Below, piece after piece: positions 1 through 8,197 of a stretch of 42,277 bases of DNA (positions are counted from its first letter, which is position 1; the number at the start of each line of letters is the position of its first letter). The position numbers were made by a program, and so were the translations under genes. This DNA comes from Actinomycetes bacterium (GTDB taxonomy: Bacteria > Actinomycetota > Actinomycetes > Propionibacteriales > Nocardioidaceae). The stretch covers positions 1 to 42,277 of the forward strand of contig JAEWXC010000066.1 of assembly GCA_023396115.1 (NCBI GenBank). The letters run 5' to 3'. The notes beneath the pieces are model-generated. The model made no database searches. It was not told where the DNA came from and worked only from the letters and a program-made list of their open reading frames with translations.

Positions 1-39
1 GGTTAAGGGGTCCGGGGGGCGGGTGACCGCACCGTCGGG

Positions 40-915
40 TCAGGACCAGTAGACGACGACCTTCGCCCCGACCGGGACCTGGTCGAACAGGGCCGCGATC
101 CCGGCCCGGTCGCGGATGTTGACGCAGCCGTGCGAGGCCCCGCCGTACCCGGTCGCGGCGAAGTCGCTGGAGTAGTGCACCGCCTGCCCGCCGTCGAAGA
201 ACATCGCGTACGGCATCGCGGTGTTGTAGAGCGAGGAGACGTGGTCGCGCGACTTGAACGCGACGCTGAAGACGCCCTCGCGGGTGGGGGTGCCGGACGC
301 CCCGAACCGGGTGTCCAGGGTGACCTCGACCCGACCGTCGACGACCCAGCGCAGGGTGCGGCTGGACTTGTCGATGCACAGCACCCGCCCGGTGGTGCAC
401 CGCGGGTCCAACGGCCCGGGGGTGTTGGTGTTGCTGCTCGGGATCGGCGGGACCAGCCCCTTGAGCTCCTCGGCGCTCGGTGCCCGGGTCATCTCCAGCA
501 GCCGGCGCCAGGTCCGCCGGTCCAGCACCCCGGTCTCGCGGAAGCCGCGCTTGGCCTGGAAGCCGCGCACCGCCTCGGTGGTCCGCTCGGCGTAGACCCC
601 GTCGAAGGGGAGGCTGAGCCACTGGATCTGCACCAGCCGGGCCTGGATCTCGCGGACCTTCGCACCCCGGTCGCCGGGGCGGGCGATCACCACCACCGGC
701 TTCTTCGTCGGGGTGCTGGTCGGTTCCGCGGGTGCGGTCGGCGTGGTCGGCTCCGGTGCCGAGCTGGTGTCGCTGTGCGGTGCGGCGTGCCGTTCCCCGG
801 CGTTGGTGATGCCGTTGGCGGCCGTGCAGGCGGTGAGCAGCACGAGCGTCGCCAGCAGGGCGGCCGTGCGGGCCGCGCGTCGTCCGGTGCTCCGGGCAGT
901 GTCCCGAGTGGTCAT
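40..915 (-). CDS. L,D-transpeptidase lipoprotein (YkuD domain with peptidoglycan-binding domain)
   Basis: Cell-wall enzyme of 291 aa predicted to make 3-3 cross-links in peptidoglycan outside the membrane. A signal peptide with an LTAC lipobox puts the lipidated cysteine at Cys30. A Pro/Thr-rich linker follows (about 45-72), then a PG_binding_1 domain (about 78-140) and a YkuD domain (about 165-290). The catalytic motif SHGCVN is present with Cys264 as nucleophile and His262 in the same motif. The ATG at 915 is chosen because it begins the signal peptide and is preceded by an AAGGGGGA ribosome site; the reading frame stays open upstream but has no such features. Single gene, divergent from the membrane protein at 1016. 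The family assignment is secure; the cross-linking role is from family knowledge. Confidence 0.9.
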   Translation of the reverse strand: MTTRDTARSTGRRAARTAALLATLVLLTACTAANGITNAGERHAAPHSDTSSAPEPTTPTAPAEPTSTPTKKPVVVIARPGDRGAKVREIQARLVQIQWLSLPFDGVYAERTTEAVRGFQAKRGFRETGVLDRRTWRRLLEMTRAPSAEELKGLVPPIPSSNTNTPGPLDPRCTTGRVLCIDKSSRTLRWVVDGRVEVTLDTRFGASGTPTREGVFSVAFKSRDHVSSLYNTAMPYAMFFDGGQAVHYSSDFAATGYGGASHGCVNIRDRAGIAALFDQVPVGAKVVVYWS

Positions 916-1015
916 GGTGATTCCCCCTTCACCGCTACGACGAGTCACCGGGCCGGGAGGTTGCCCCGGCAGGCGGACGAGTTTGCGACGGCTGGCCAGG
1001 TGGTACCCCTCCGGC

Positions 1016-1966
1016 ATGAACGACGAGGCGGTGCCGCAGGCGGGTGACCGGGCACGGGTGTCCGAGGTGAAGGCGACGGCGCCGTGGACGGTGGCGCCGG
1101 GGCCGAACCTGGCCAGCGCCCTGGTGGTGGCCTGCCTGCTGCCGGTCCTGTACCGGATCGTGGTCGCTCCGCCGCGGGGCTTCTGGCCGACCGTGGTGGT
1201 GGTCCTGGTGATCACCGCGGCCGTCTCCGGGCTGCTGCACCTGCGCGGCGTGCCCCGGGCGCTCGCGCTGGGCGCGGCGGTCGTCGGGACGGGGACCTGT
1301 GCCGCGGTGGTGGTCACCTGGAGCCTGGCCGGACTGCTGGAGCGCGACACCGTGGCGTGGCTGGTGCTGGTGCCCACCACGGTCGTCGCCGTGCTGCTGG
1401 CGCCCGTGGTCGCCGGGTGGCCCGAGACCCCGGCCGGTGCGGCCCGGGCGGGGGTGGCGGTGCTGCTGCTCGGGCTCTTCTTCGTCGGTGGCTCGCAGGG
1501 ACCGGTGGGGGACCACCTGCAGGAGGGGGACCGGAGGGCCACGTGGGTGGCCGAGCTGGAGCAGGCCGGCCTGTCAGGTCACGACTACACGTGGGACGGC
1601 TGGGAGGTGGAGTTCCTGGGCACCCACGAGTCCGCCACCTGGGACCGGGCGAGGGTCGGCACCGGGTACTCGGTGCGGTTGAGCCAACCGTCCCGGGGGC
1701 CGGAGGGGTCGCCGTCGTTCGACGTCGTCGTTGAGATCGAGGACCCCTGCAGGAAAGCGGGCGAGCCCTACGGGCCGACCTGCACCGAACACGACGGCTG
1801 GACCGAGGTGGTCGACCGGAGGGACACCTTGGTCTTCGACGGCAACGGCCCGTACCGCACGGTCCGCATCGACGAGGACGCACCCACGGCCGAGGAGGTC
1901 GGGGAGTGGCTCGCCGCCACGCCGCCCGTCTCGCTGTGGCAGATGGTCGGCACCAGCCGGTCCTGA
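1016..1966 (+). CDS. Hypothetical multi-pass membrane protein
   Basis: I do not recognise the family of this 316-aa protein. About five hydrophobic segments can be seen (roughly residues 33-51, 57-76, 83-108, 113-136, 147-161), followed by a hydrophilic domain of about 155 residues. That domain contains a Cys-x8-Cys pair (EDPCRKAGEPYGPTC) that could form a disulfide if it is outside the cell. The ATG at 1016 is the first start that gives a sensible N-terminus; no good ribosome site precedes it, so the start is uncertain. It is divergent from the L,D-transpeptidase and convergent with the YajQ gene, with a GC-rich hairpin in between. Coding is supported by consistent G/C in third positions. 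No function is proposed. Confidence 0.7.
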   Translation: MNDEAVPQAGDRARVSEVKATAPWTVAPGPNLASALVVACLLPVLYRIVVAPPRGFWPTVVVVLVITAAVSGLLHLRGVPRALALGAAVVGTGTCAAVVVTWSLAGLLERDTVAWLVLVPTTVVAVLLAPVVAGWPETPAGAARAGVAVLLLGLFFVGGSQGPVGDHLQEGDRRATWVAELEQAGLSGHDYTWDGWEVEFLGTHESATWDRARVGTGYSVRLSQPSRGPEGSPSFDVVVEIEDPCRKAGEPYGPTCTEHDGWTEVVDRRDTLVFDGNGPYRTVRIDEDAPTAEEVGEWLAATPPVSLWQMVGTSRS

Positions 1967-2006
1967 CCTGGCCCGCCGGCCTGACTGGGCCTGACTGGGC
2001 CTGGCG

Positions 2007-2034
2007 CGGCCCGGCCCCCGCGGGGACCGGGCCG
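2007..2034. terminator. Hairpin between convergent genes
   Basis: Perfect 8-bp arms CGGCCCGG and CCGGGCCG enclose a further short CCC/GGG stem. It lies between the 3' ends of the membrane protein gene and the YajQ gene. There is no T-tract, so it would act as a GC-only, bidirectional terminator at best. Confidence 0.45.
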
Positions 2035-2042
2035 GGACCGGG

Positions 2043-2531
2043 TCAGCGGTAGTTGGTGAACTGCACCGCGAAGTCGTAGTCCTGCGCCTTGACCAGGGCC
2101 TGCACGGCCTGCAGGTCGTCGCGCTTCTTGGAGGAGACCCGCAGCTCGTCGCCCTGGATCTGCGCCTTGACGCCCTTGGGGCCCTCGTCGCGGATCAGCT
2201 TGGAGATCTTCTTGGCGTTCTCCGAGGAGATGCCCTCCTTGAGCACGATGGTGATCTTCGACTTCGTGCCCGACTGGCGCGGCTCGGAGGCGTCGAGCAC
2301 CTTGAGGCTCACGTTGCGCTTGATCAGCTTGTCCTGGAAGACGCTCAGCACCGCGCTGGCACGGTCGTCGGCGGACGCCTCGATCTCGATGGCGTCGCCG
2401 GACCACTCGATCGAGGCGCCGGTGCCCTTGAAGTCGAACCGGGTGGCGACCTCGCGCGCGGCCTGGCTGAGCGCGTTGTCGACCTCCTGCTTGTCCAGCT
2501 TGCTCACGATGTCGAACGACGAGTCGGCCAT
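2043..2531 (-). CDS. YajQ family nucleotide-binding protein
   Basis: Small cytosolic protein of 162 aa of the YajQ/DUF520 family; members bind nucleotides and some bind cyclic di-GMP. The N-terminus MADSSFDIVSKLDKQEVDNA and the later FDFKGT, KSKITIVLKEGIS and QGDELRVSSKKRDDLQ stretches are family hallmarks, and the length matches the usual 160-165 aa. The ATG at 2531 has a GGAG ribosome site 7-10 nt upstream. The gene stands alone, divergent from tRNA-Tyr. The family call is firm. Whether this copy binds c-di-GMP cannot be told from the sequence. Confidence 0.93.
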   Translation of the reverse strand: MADSSFDIVSKLDKQEVDNALSQAAREVATRFDFKGTGASIEWSGDAIEIEASADDRASAVLSVFQDKLIKRNVSLKVLDASEPRQSGTKSKITIVLKEGISSENAKKISKLIRDEGPKGVKAQIQGDELRVSSKKRDDLQAVQALVKAQDYDFAVQFTNYR

Positions 2532-2618
2532 GTCTGCTCCTGATTTTCTCCGCGTGTGCTGCCTGCGCTATTCTCCCGTCTTGTCGAGCGAAGGGCCAAC
2601 CGGCCCCGATCCGGCACT

Positions 2619-2701
2619 GGCAGGTTGCCCGAGCGGCCAATGGGAGCGGACTGTAAATCCGTCGGCTTACGCCTTCGAAGGTTCGAATCCTTCACCTGCC
2701 A
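2619..2701 (+). tRNA. tRNA-Tyr (GTA anticodon)
   Basis: Acceptor arms GGCAGGT (2619-2625) and ACCTGCC (2694-2700) pair perfectly, with A2701 as discriminator. The anticodon loop CTGTAAA carries GTA at 2653-2655. The long variable arm and the T-arm GAAGG-TTCGAAT-CCTTC fit a class II tRNA-Tyr. The 3' CCA is not encoded (the sequence reads ACAGG). A strong terminator hairpin follows about 25 nt downstream. Confidence 0.95.
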
Positions 2702-2726
2702 CAGGACACCAGGTGTTCTGGCAGCG

Positions 2727-2753
2727 AAACCCCCACCCGACCGGTGGGGGTTT
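2727..2753. terminator. Rho-independent terminator after tRNA-Tyr
   Basis: AAACCCCCACC pairs perfectly with GGTGGGGGTTT around a 5-nt loop (CGACC). The A/T ends of the stem give a short T run in both directions, so it can serve the tRNA on the plus strand and the dioxygenase operon ending at 2789 on the minus strand. Confidence 0.8.
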
Positions 2754-2788
2754 CGTGCATTCCGGGGTGGGCGGCTGCCCGGTCCGGC

Positions 2789-3808
2789 TCAGAGCTCCCC
2801 GCTGATCGCGGGAACCCGGACCTCCTCCTCGCGCAGGGACGCCACGGCCGCGCGGAACTTCCGCATCCGCGAGATCACCGACTCGCCCACGGGCGTGTGC
2901 CCCCAGATCGAGATGCCCTGGTAGGTCGTCGGCTCCCACGTGGACTCGAGTTCCTCGGTGACGACCACCGGGTTCCACCCGACCTCGAGCTCGAAGCCCG
3001 ACGGGGTCACGCAGTAGTAGGACAGTTCGCGGTCGTTGGTGTGCTGTCCCACGCTCCACGCCATCGCGAAGCCCTGCTGGGTGACCCGCTCGAAGCTCGC
3101 CAGCAGGTCGTCGAGGCTGCCGACCTGGATGTTCATGTGCTGGATCGACGTGCGGATCGGGTCGATGCGGACGCCGCGGACGTTGGCCACCGCGATGCTG
3201 TGGTGCCGGGTGTCGGTGCGCAGGAAACGGATCTTCAGTCTCGCGCCGGCGACGTTCTCGTCGATGAAGTCGCTGATCCGGGCGTCGAAGACCCGGTCGT
3301 AGTAGCGCTGCAGGCCCTGAGGGTCCTTCGTGGTGATCGCCAGGTGCCCCATCCCGCAGGCGTGGCCCCCCTGGTCGCGGCCGCTGGTGACCCAGGCCCG
3401 GTTGAGCATGCGCAACGGCTCGGCGACGAGGACCGGTCGGGTGAAGATCTCGGTGGCGATGCCCTTGGGGCCCGGGAACCGCCAGAGTCGCTCCACCCCG
3501 CGCAGCGCGCACTCCTCCTCGGTGCCCTCGGTGACCGGCACCCCGTGGTCGGCCACCCGAGCCAGGATCTGCTCGAAGGTGGCGTGGTCGTCGACCTGCC
3601 AGCCGGCGGCCACCAGGTCCTCAGCCGGACCCCGTTGGACCAGGAACCGGCACGCGTGGTCGTCGAGCCGGAAGCGCATCCGGTCGCGGGAGAGCCGGTC
3701 CACGTGGAGTCCGACGGCGTCGGCGCCGAAGCGGTGCCAGTCCACGAAACGTTGCGACTCCACGACGACGTAGCCCAGGTGCACCGCGCCGAAGACGTCG
3801 GTCCTCAC
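2789..3808 (-). CDS. Type I extradiol dioxygenase (BphC/HsaC family), intact active site
   Basis: Predicted Fe(II)-dependent ring-cleaving dioxygenase of 339 aa that would open a catechol next to its hydroxyls. It has two vicinal-oxygen-chelate halves. The three metal ligands can be placed at His155 (GMGH), His224 (IQHM) and Glu275 (FELE), with spacings of 69 and 51 that fit BphC/HsaC. Supporting residues His202/203 (RHHS) and His256 (QHTND) are also present. The GTG at 3808 overlaps the stop of the C-C hydrolase gene as GTGA, which argues for that start and for translational coupling. It is the last gene of the module A operon. The ring substrate is not deducible; a 2,3-dihydroxyphenyl or steroid-like catechol is possible. 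Confidence 0.9.
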   Translation of the reverse strand: MRTDVFGAVHLGYVVVESQRFVDWHRFGADAVGLHVDRLSRDRMRFRLDDHACRFLVQRGPAEDLVAAGWQVDDHATFEQILARVADHGVPVTEGTEEECALRGVERLWRFPGPKGIATEIFTRPVLVAEPLRMLNRAWVTSGRDQGGHACGMGHLAITTKDPQGLQRYYDRVFDARISDFIDENVAGARLKIRFLRTDTRHHSIAVANVRGVRIDPIRTSIQHMNIQVGSLDDLLASFERVTQQGFAMAWSVGQHTNDRELSYYCVTPSGFELEVGWNPVVVTEELESTWEPTTYQGISIWGHTPVGESVISRMRKFRAAVASLREEEVRVPAISGEL

Positions 3809-4674
3809 GATGCCCCGCCGCCCGCCAGGAAGCCGGTGACCAGGGACGCGAAGAGGTCCGGCTTCTCGAACTGGAACCAGTGCCCCGTCCCGGCCGCCAG
3901 GTAGACGTCGCAGTGGCGCATGGTGCGTGCCAGCGTCGCCGCCCCCGAGGGCCGGTTGACCCGGTCGGCCAGACCCCACAGCACCAGGGTCGGCACCTCG
4001 CAGCGCGCCAGCCGCGGGTCCCGGGTGAAGTCCATCCGCACCAGGGTGCGCAGGGCGCCGCGACCGGACGGTCGCTGCAGGGGCGGGTCGGCGACGACCT
4101 CGGGGTCGATGCTCGAGCGGTAGCGCAGGTCGATCAGCTCCTCAGGCACCTCCACGCCCTCGGCGACCAGGTCGTGGCGGATGAAGTCGGCGAGCTTCTG
4201 CCGGCTGGGTCCCTCGCTGCCGTAGTAGCCCAGCAGCCTGGACAGGCCGGCGGTGGGCAGGGCTCGGGTGGTGCCGACGCCGCCGGGGCCCATCAGCACC
4301 AACCGGTCCACCCGGTCGGGCCGGTCCAGGGCGAGACGCAGCGCTGCCGCACCGCCGTAGGAGTTGCCGACCAGGTGCGCCCGGTCCAGGTCGAGGGCGT
4401 CGAGCAGACCCCGGACTGCCAGGGCCAGGTCGCCGAACGGGTCGGTGCGGTCGACCCCCTTTGTCGAGCGCCCGTAGCCGGGCAGGTCCGGGACGATGAC
4501 CCGGTGACCCGCGGTCACCAGGTCGTCGAGGTTGCGGGCGAAGTTCGACATGCCGGTCGCGCCGGGCCCGCCGCCGTGCAGCAGCACGACCGGTGTGCCG
4601 GTGCCGACTTCGGTGACGAACAGCTCCCGGCCGCCGACCGGGACCAGCGACTCGGTGGTGGGGTGGGTGCTCAT
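3805..4674 (-). CDS. Alpha/beta hydrolase, meta-cleavage product (C-C) hydrolase, MhpC/HsaD-like
   Basis: Cytosolic hydrolase of 289 aa, expected to split the C-C bond of the ring-opened product made by the adjacent dioxygenase. The oxyanion region HGGGPGATGMSNF is typical of MhpC/BphD/HsaD. The triad can be read as Ser105 (GNSYGG), Asp237 (GLADRV) and His265 (GTGHW). The ATG at 4674 overlaps the stop of the FAD monooxygenase gene (ATGA), and its own stop overlaps the dioxygenase start. The three genes are therefore coupled in the order hydroxylase, hydrolase, dioxygenase. Members of the wider fold include ordinary esterases, but the motifs and neighbours favour C-C hydrolysis. Confidence 0.88.
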   Translation of the reverse strand: MSTHPTTESLVPVGGRELFVTEVGTGTPVVLLHGGGPGATGMSNFARNLDDLVTAGHRVIVPDLPGYGRSTKGVDRTDPFGDLALAVRGLLDALDLDRAHLVGNSYGGAAALRLALDRPDRVDRLVLMGPGGVGTTRALPTAGLSRLLGYYGSEGPSRQKLADFIRHDLVAEGVEVPEELIDLRYRSSIDPEVVADPPLQRPSGRGALRTLVRMDFTRDPRLARCEVPTLVLWGLADRVNRPSGAATLARTMRHCDVYLAAGTGHWFQFEKPDLFASLVTGFLAGGGAS

Positions 4675-6332
4675 CGGGCCTCCTGCGGACGGCGCCCGCG
4701 CAGCTGGTCGGCGAGGGCGGTGGTGTCGTCGGGGAGCGCGTCGCCGCGCCACACGACGTGGCTGTCGACGCGCACGATCAGCAGCCGGTGCCGGAAGGTG
4801 GGGTCGGGTGGGCCGGGGACGTCGACGACGACGACGGGCAGGCCGGTCTCGCTGAGGGCGGTGACCTCGACCGAGGGATCCAGCCGCAGCAGCGTGTAGT
4901 CGGGACCGAGCAGGTCGAGGACACTGACGCCGTCGACCCGGAAGTGCGGCAGCCGGCAGCCCGGCACGGTGGACGGGATGAACGAGCCCATGTCGTAGCC
5001 GGGCGGCTCCTCGCCGTCGCCGACGATGATCGGGGAGTCGTCGTAGTAGTAGCCGAAGTTCAACCCCTCGGGTGACATCTGCGCCAGGTTGATGTCCAGG
5101 AGGCGACGGCCGAGCCGTCGGCGCAGGGCCCGGCCGACCAGGCCCGGCGAGGAGAGTCGCCGTGGTGCCGAGCGGGTGGACATCGCGGCCGCGTTCTCCT
5201 GGAGCTTGGCCATCGCGAACCGGGAGACCTGGTCGGTGATCGGCAGTCGCTCGGCCTCGTAGGCGTCGAGGATGCCGGGGTCGGCCCAGCCGTGCAGCAC
5301 CCCGCTGAGCAGCCAGGAGAGGTTGACCGCGTCCGCGATGCCGGCGTTCATGCCGTAGCCGGCGAACGGCACCCACAGGTGGGCGGCGTCGCCGGCGAGG
5401 AAGACCCGGCGGTCCCGGATCCGCTCGGCCACGAGGCGGCGTCCGACCCAGTCCTCGTGCTTGAGCACCTCGAACTCGAAGTTGGCGTCCACCCCCAGGA
5501 CGTCGCGGATGGAGTGGTCGGGGTCGAGTGCCTCGAAGTCGGTCTCGCCGGCGGGCAGGGCACGGTGCACCAGCCACAGTTCCTCGCCGTCGATCGCGAC
5601 CACGTTGCCGCGGGCCCGGTGGTTGACCACCCAGCTCATCCAGGCGGGGCGACGGTCGCCGAACAGGGCGCCGATCCCCGCGGAGCGCACCAGCGTGGTC
5701 CGCGTCCGGCCGATCTCGGCGTCTCCCGCCAGCCGCACGCCCATCGCCCGGCGGACCCGGCTGGACCCGCCGTCGCACCCGACCAGGTAGTCCGTCCGCA
5801 GGTCGAGGTCCTGGCCGTCGTCCAGCCCGCGGCAGTGCACGTTCACCCCGTCGTCGTCCTGGGTCAGGCCCACGACCTCGGTGCGGGGCAGGAACCGCAC
5901 GTTCGGCAGGGCGAGCAGCTGGGCGCGCAGGATCGGCTCGAGCCAGAGCTGGCTCTGCCGGACCATCGGCTCGGGCGTCGGCCAGACCGCGTCGTGCCAC
6001 GGGGTGCCGTCGAGGCCGGGCAGGTCGCGCTCGGCCCGCGAGGGCATGGTGATCCGGGTGAGTTCGGGCCCGGCCAGGCTCGTCGTATAGATCGTGTCGG
6101 TGGGGTAGTCGTCGGGCAGGCCGGCGGCGCGCACCTGGTCGGCGATGCCGAAGCGACGGAAGGTCTCCATGGTCCGGGCCGCGATGGTGTTGCACTTCGC
6201 GTCCGGCGGGTCGTCGCTCGCACGTGGTTCCACGACGACGACGTCGATGCCGCGTCGTGCCGCGTCGATGGCCAGGCAGGTGCCCACCGGGCCGGCGCCG
6301 GCGACGACGATCTGCGGGTGCTGGGTGGTCAT
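4671..6332 (-). CDS. FAD-dependent aromatic hydroxylase (MhpA/PheA type, class A)
   Basis: Flavoprotein monooxygenase of 553 aa that would use NAD(P)H and O2 to add a hydroxyl ortho to a phenolic one. It has the dinucleotide motif GAGPVG near the N-terminus (about 11-16), the DG motif (GCDGGSSRVRRAMG) and the GD motif (FLAGDAAHLWVPFAGYGMN). Length is close to MhpA. The C-terminal thioredoxin-like region (about 400-553) is present, so the protein is complete. The ATG at 6332 has GGAG 5-8 nt upstream and begins the typical beta-strand IVVAGAGP. First gene of the module A operon, divergent from a TetR gene. It could act on phenylpropionate-like or other phenolic intermediates; the substrate is unknown. 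Confidence 0.9.
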   Translation of the reverse strand: MTTQHPQIVVAGAGPVGTCLAIDAARRGIDVVVVEPRASDDPPDAKCNTIAARTMETFRRFGIADQVRAAGLPDDYPTDTIYTTSLAGPELTRITMPSRAERDLPGLDGTPWHDAVWPTPEPMVRQSQLWLEPILRAQLLALPNVRFLPRTEVVGLTQDDDGVNVHCRGLDDGQDLDLRTDYLVGCDGGSSRVRRAMGVRLAGDAEIGRTRTTLVRSAGIGALFGDRRPAWMSWVVNHRARGNVVAIDGEELWLVHRALPAGETDFEALDPDHSIRDVLGVDANFEFEVLKHEDWVGRRLVAERIRDRRVFLAGDAAHLWVPFAGYGMNAGIADAVNLSWLLSGVLHGWADPGILDAYEAERLPITDQVSRFAMAKLQENAAAMSTRSAPRRLSSPGLVGRALRRRLGRRLLDINLAQMSPEGLNFGYYYDDSPIIVGDGEEPPGYDMGSFIPSTVPGCRLPHFRVDGVSVLDLLGPDYTLLRLDPSVEVTALSETGLPVVVVDVPGPPDPTFRHRLLIVRVDSHVVWRGDALPDDTTALADQLRGRRPQEAR

Positions 6333-6352
6333 GGGGTCTCCAATCGGATTTC

Positions 6353-6366
6353 TGATGAAATCATCA
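6353..6366. promoter_or_regulatory. Inverted repeat operator candidate (TetR) over module A promoter
   Basis: TGATGA-AA-TCATCA is a perfect dyad in the 99-nt space between the divergent FAD monooxygenase and TetR genes. On the minus strand TTGACG (6389-6384) and GATGAT (6365-6360) are spaced by 18 nt and look like -35 and -10 boxes, so the dyad covers the -10. A second small dyad, TGACG-N4-CGTCA, lies at 6375-6388. Binding by the adjacent TetR protein is inferred. Confidence 0.55.
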
Positions 6367-6431
6367 AATCCATGTGACGGTTTCGTCAAGTAGTTCCGTA
6401 AAGTGGGGCCGCGTCGACCAGGAGGAGAGTT

Positions 6432-7070
6432 GTGAACGGCGAGACATCCCAGGCCCCGCTCAGTGCCCGGAGGGCACGCACGCGCCGGGCGCTGCTCGAC
6501 GCGGCCCAGGCCCTGCTGGCCGAGGGGCGGACGGCGGTGAGCATCCAGGAGATCGCCGACCGGGCAGGGGTCGGATTCGGCTCCTTCTACAACTTCTTCA
6601 CCAGCAAGGACGAGCTGTTCGAGTCGGCTCTGGCCGACACCATCGAGGCCTACGGTGCGCTGCTGCAGGAGCTCGTCGCCGACCTGGACGGCCCGGCCGA
6701 GGTCTTCGCGGCGAGTTTCCGCCTGACCGGACGGCTGCAACGTCGGATGCCCGAGCAGGTGCGGGTCCTGCTGCACAGTGGCGTCTCGATCCTGGAGCGC
6801 GACCAGGGTCTGGCGCCGTGGGCGCGGCGCGACCTGCGTCGCGGTGTCGAGGCCGGCGAGTTCGACCTCGAGGACGTTGAGCTCGGTCTCATGGCTGTCG
6901 GTGGCGCGCTGCTCGGGCTGCTGCAGATGCTCGACTCGCGTCCCGAGGTCGACGACGCCGACGTCGCGGACCGGTTCACCCAGCGGGTGCTGCGCGCCCT
7001 GGGGATGCCGCCGGAGCGGGCGGCCGAGATCTGTGCGCGGCCTCTGCCGGAGTTGCCCGGCCTCCCCTGA
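6432..7070 (+). CDS. TetR/AcrR family transcriptional regulator
   Basis: DNA-binding repressor of 212 aa. The N-terminal helix-turn-helix region (about 15-62) reads VSIQEIADRAGVGFGSFYNFFTSKDELFESAL, of which the FYNFFTSKDELF part is the classic TetR signature; the ligand domain follows. The GTG at 6432 is supported by the strong GGAGGAG ribosome site at 6421-6427. The gene is divergent from the module A hydroxylase and shares a 99-nt control region that holds dyad TGATGA-AA-TCATCA, so autoregulation and control of module A are likely (inference). The effector is unknown, probably an aromatic or acyl-CoA intermediate. Confidence 0.88.
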   Translation: MNGETSQAPLSARRARTRRALLDAAQALLAEGRTAVSIQEIADRAGVGFGSFYNFFTSKDELFESALADTIEAYGALLQELVADLDGPAEVFAASFRLTGRLQRRMPEQVRVLLHSGVSILERDQGLAPWARRDLRRGVEAGEFDLEDVELGLMAVGGALLGLLQMLDSRPEVDDADVADRFTQRVLRALGMPPERAAEICARPLPELPGLP

Positions 7071-7122
7071 ACCGCGCCACGCCGGTCAGGGCTTCCGGTG
7101 GGCGCCGGTGGGCGGTACGCTG

Positions 7123-7138
7123 CTGAAAATCATTTCAG
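7123..7138. promoter_or_regulatory. Inverted repeat upstream of IclR gene
   Basis: CTGAAA-ATCA-TTTCAG is a perfect 6-bp dyad ending 36 nt before the IclR start codon. It is unusually AT-rich for this window, as expected for a promoter or operator. Autoregulatory binding by the IclR protein is an inference. Confidence 0.5.
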
Positions 7139-7174
7139 TTTCCGGACCTCGGTCCTCGGACACCTGGAGTTGTG

Positions 7175-7951
7175 ATGGGCGCACGGAACCTCGCACAGGC
7201 CGCTGACGAGCAGCCGCGCACGCTGCCGCCGTCGATGGTGGAGCGGATGACGCTGATCCTCGAGGCGTTCGACTCCCCGACCCGGCGACTCACCCTCGAG
7301 CAGGTCAGCCAGCGCACCACGCTGCCCCGCTCCACCGCCCACCGGATCCTGGACCAGCTGGTCCGCCTGGACTGGCTCGAGCACGCACCCGGCGGCTACG
7401 CCCTGGGCAGCCGCGCGCTGGGGCTCGGTGGCTCCTCGGGCGCCGGCCACGGAGACCTGCGGGCCGCCGCCGGTGGCGTCCTGCACGAGCTCCAGGTCCG
7501 GACCGGACTCGTGGTGCACCTGGCGGTCCTGGACGGCGCCAAGATCTCCTACCTGGACAAGGTGGGTGGTCGGTTCGCCGCCGAGGTGCCCTCCCGCGTC
7601 GGCGGCCGCGCCCCGGCGCACCGCACCGCACTCGGCAAGGCGATGCTCGCGTGGCTGCCCGCCGAGGAGGTCGACGTGCGGATCGGGCCTGTCATCCAGG
7701 CCATGCCCGCCCACCCGATGGAGAGCCTGCAACTGCTGCACGCCGACCTGGCCCGCACCCGCGCGCGGCACGGTCTGGCGATGGAGCGCGGCGAGTGCTT
7801 CTCCCAGCTCTCCTGCGTGGCCTCGGCGGTGCGCGGCTCGGTCGTGCCCGCCGCCATCTCGCTCGTCGGTGGCATCAACGTGCCGCTGGAGAAGGTCGCG
7901 CCGCTGGTGGTCGACGCCGCCCGGAGGGTCTCGGCCGACCTGGCGCTCTGA
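7175..7951 (+). CDS. IclR family transcriptional regulator
   Basis: Regulator of 258 aa with an N-terminal winged helix-turn-helix (about 20-85; LTLEQVSQRTTLPRSTAHRI) and a C-terminal IclR effector-binding domain (about 95-255; includes GRRAP-like GGRAPAHRTALGKAMLAWL). IclR proteins often control aromatic-acid catabolic operons. GTG 7172 directly precedes ATG 7175; the ATG is preferred because GGAG at 7166-7169 is then 5 nt away. A dyad CTGAAA-N4-TTTCAG lies just upstream. The gene is followed after 275 nt by module B in the same direction, making that module a plausible target. The ligand is unknown. Confidence 0.9.
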   Translation: MGARNLAQAADEQPRTLPPSMVERMTLILEAFDSPTRRLTLEQVSQRTTLPRSTAHRILDQLVRLDWLEHAPGGYALGSRALGLGGSSGAGHGDLRAAAGGVLHELQVRTGLVVHLAVLDGAKISYLDKVGGRFAAEVPSRVGGRAPAHRTALGKAMLAWLPAEEVDVRIGPVIQAMPAHPMESLQLLHADLARTRARHGLAMERGECFSQLSCVASAVRGSVVPAAISLVGGINVPLEKVAPLVVDAARRVSADLAL

Positions 7952-8060
7952 GTCGCTCGGCGGGTTCGCCCGTCGCTCTGCCGGCAGCCCCGTCGGTCGC
8001 TCTGGCGCCTGCTCGGTCGCCGTCCGCAGGGTCGACCTCGCCACTGTCCGGTGAACTGAC

Positions 8061-8118
8061 GCGCCGCCACGGTTCCAACGCGCCGCCACGGCTCGAACGC
8101 GCCACCACCGGTTCCACC
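8061..8118. repeat. Three tandem 19-20 nt repeats in intergenic space
   Basis: The unit GCGCCGCCACGGTTCCAAC occurs at 8061-8079, again with two changes at 8080-8098, and in a more diverged form at 8099-8118. The units lie in the 275-nt gap between the IclR gene and the C-C hydrolase gene. No coding capacity is visible there. Confidence 0.6.
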
Positions 8119-8197
8119 GCGCCGGCATGCCAGACGGTTGGATCAACAAACTGCGCGTTACATGGCGAGGGGGCCGGCAGTGGGACCCCCTTCACTG

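Noticed and set aside
713..1015. Upstream extension of the 316-aa membrane protein to an earlier start
   Set aside because: It would overlap the N-terminal coding part of the divergent L,D-transpeptidase and adds no recognisable sequence.
916..1542. Upstream extension of the L,D-transpeptidase to a longer protein
   Set aside because: The signal peptide with lipobox begins at 915 with a good ribosome site; the extension is low-complexity and antisense to the membrane protein gene.
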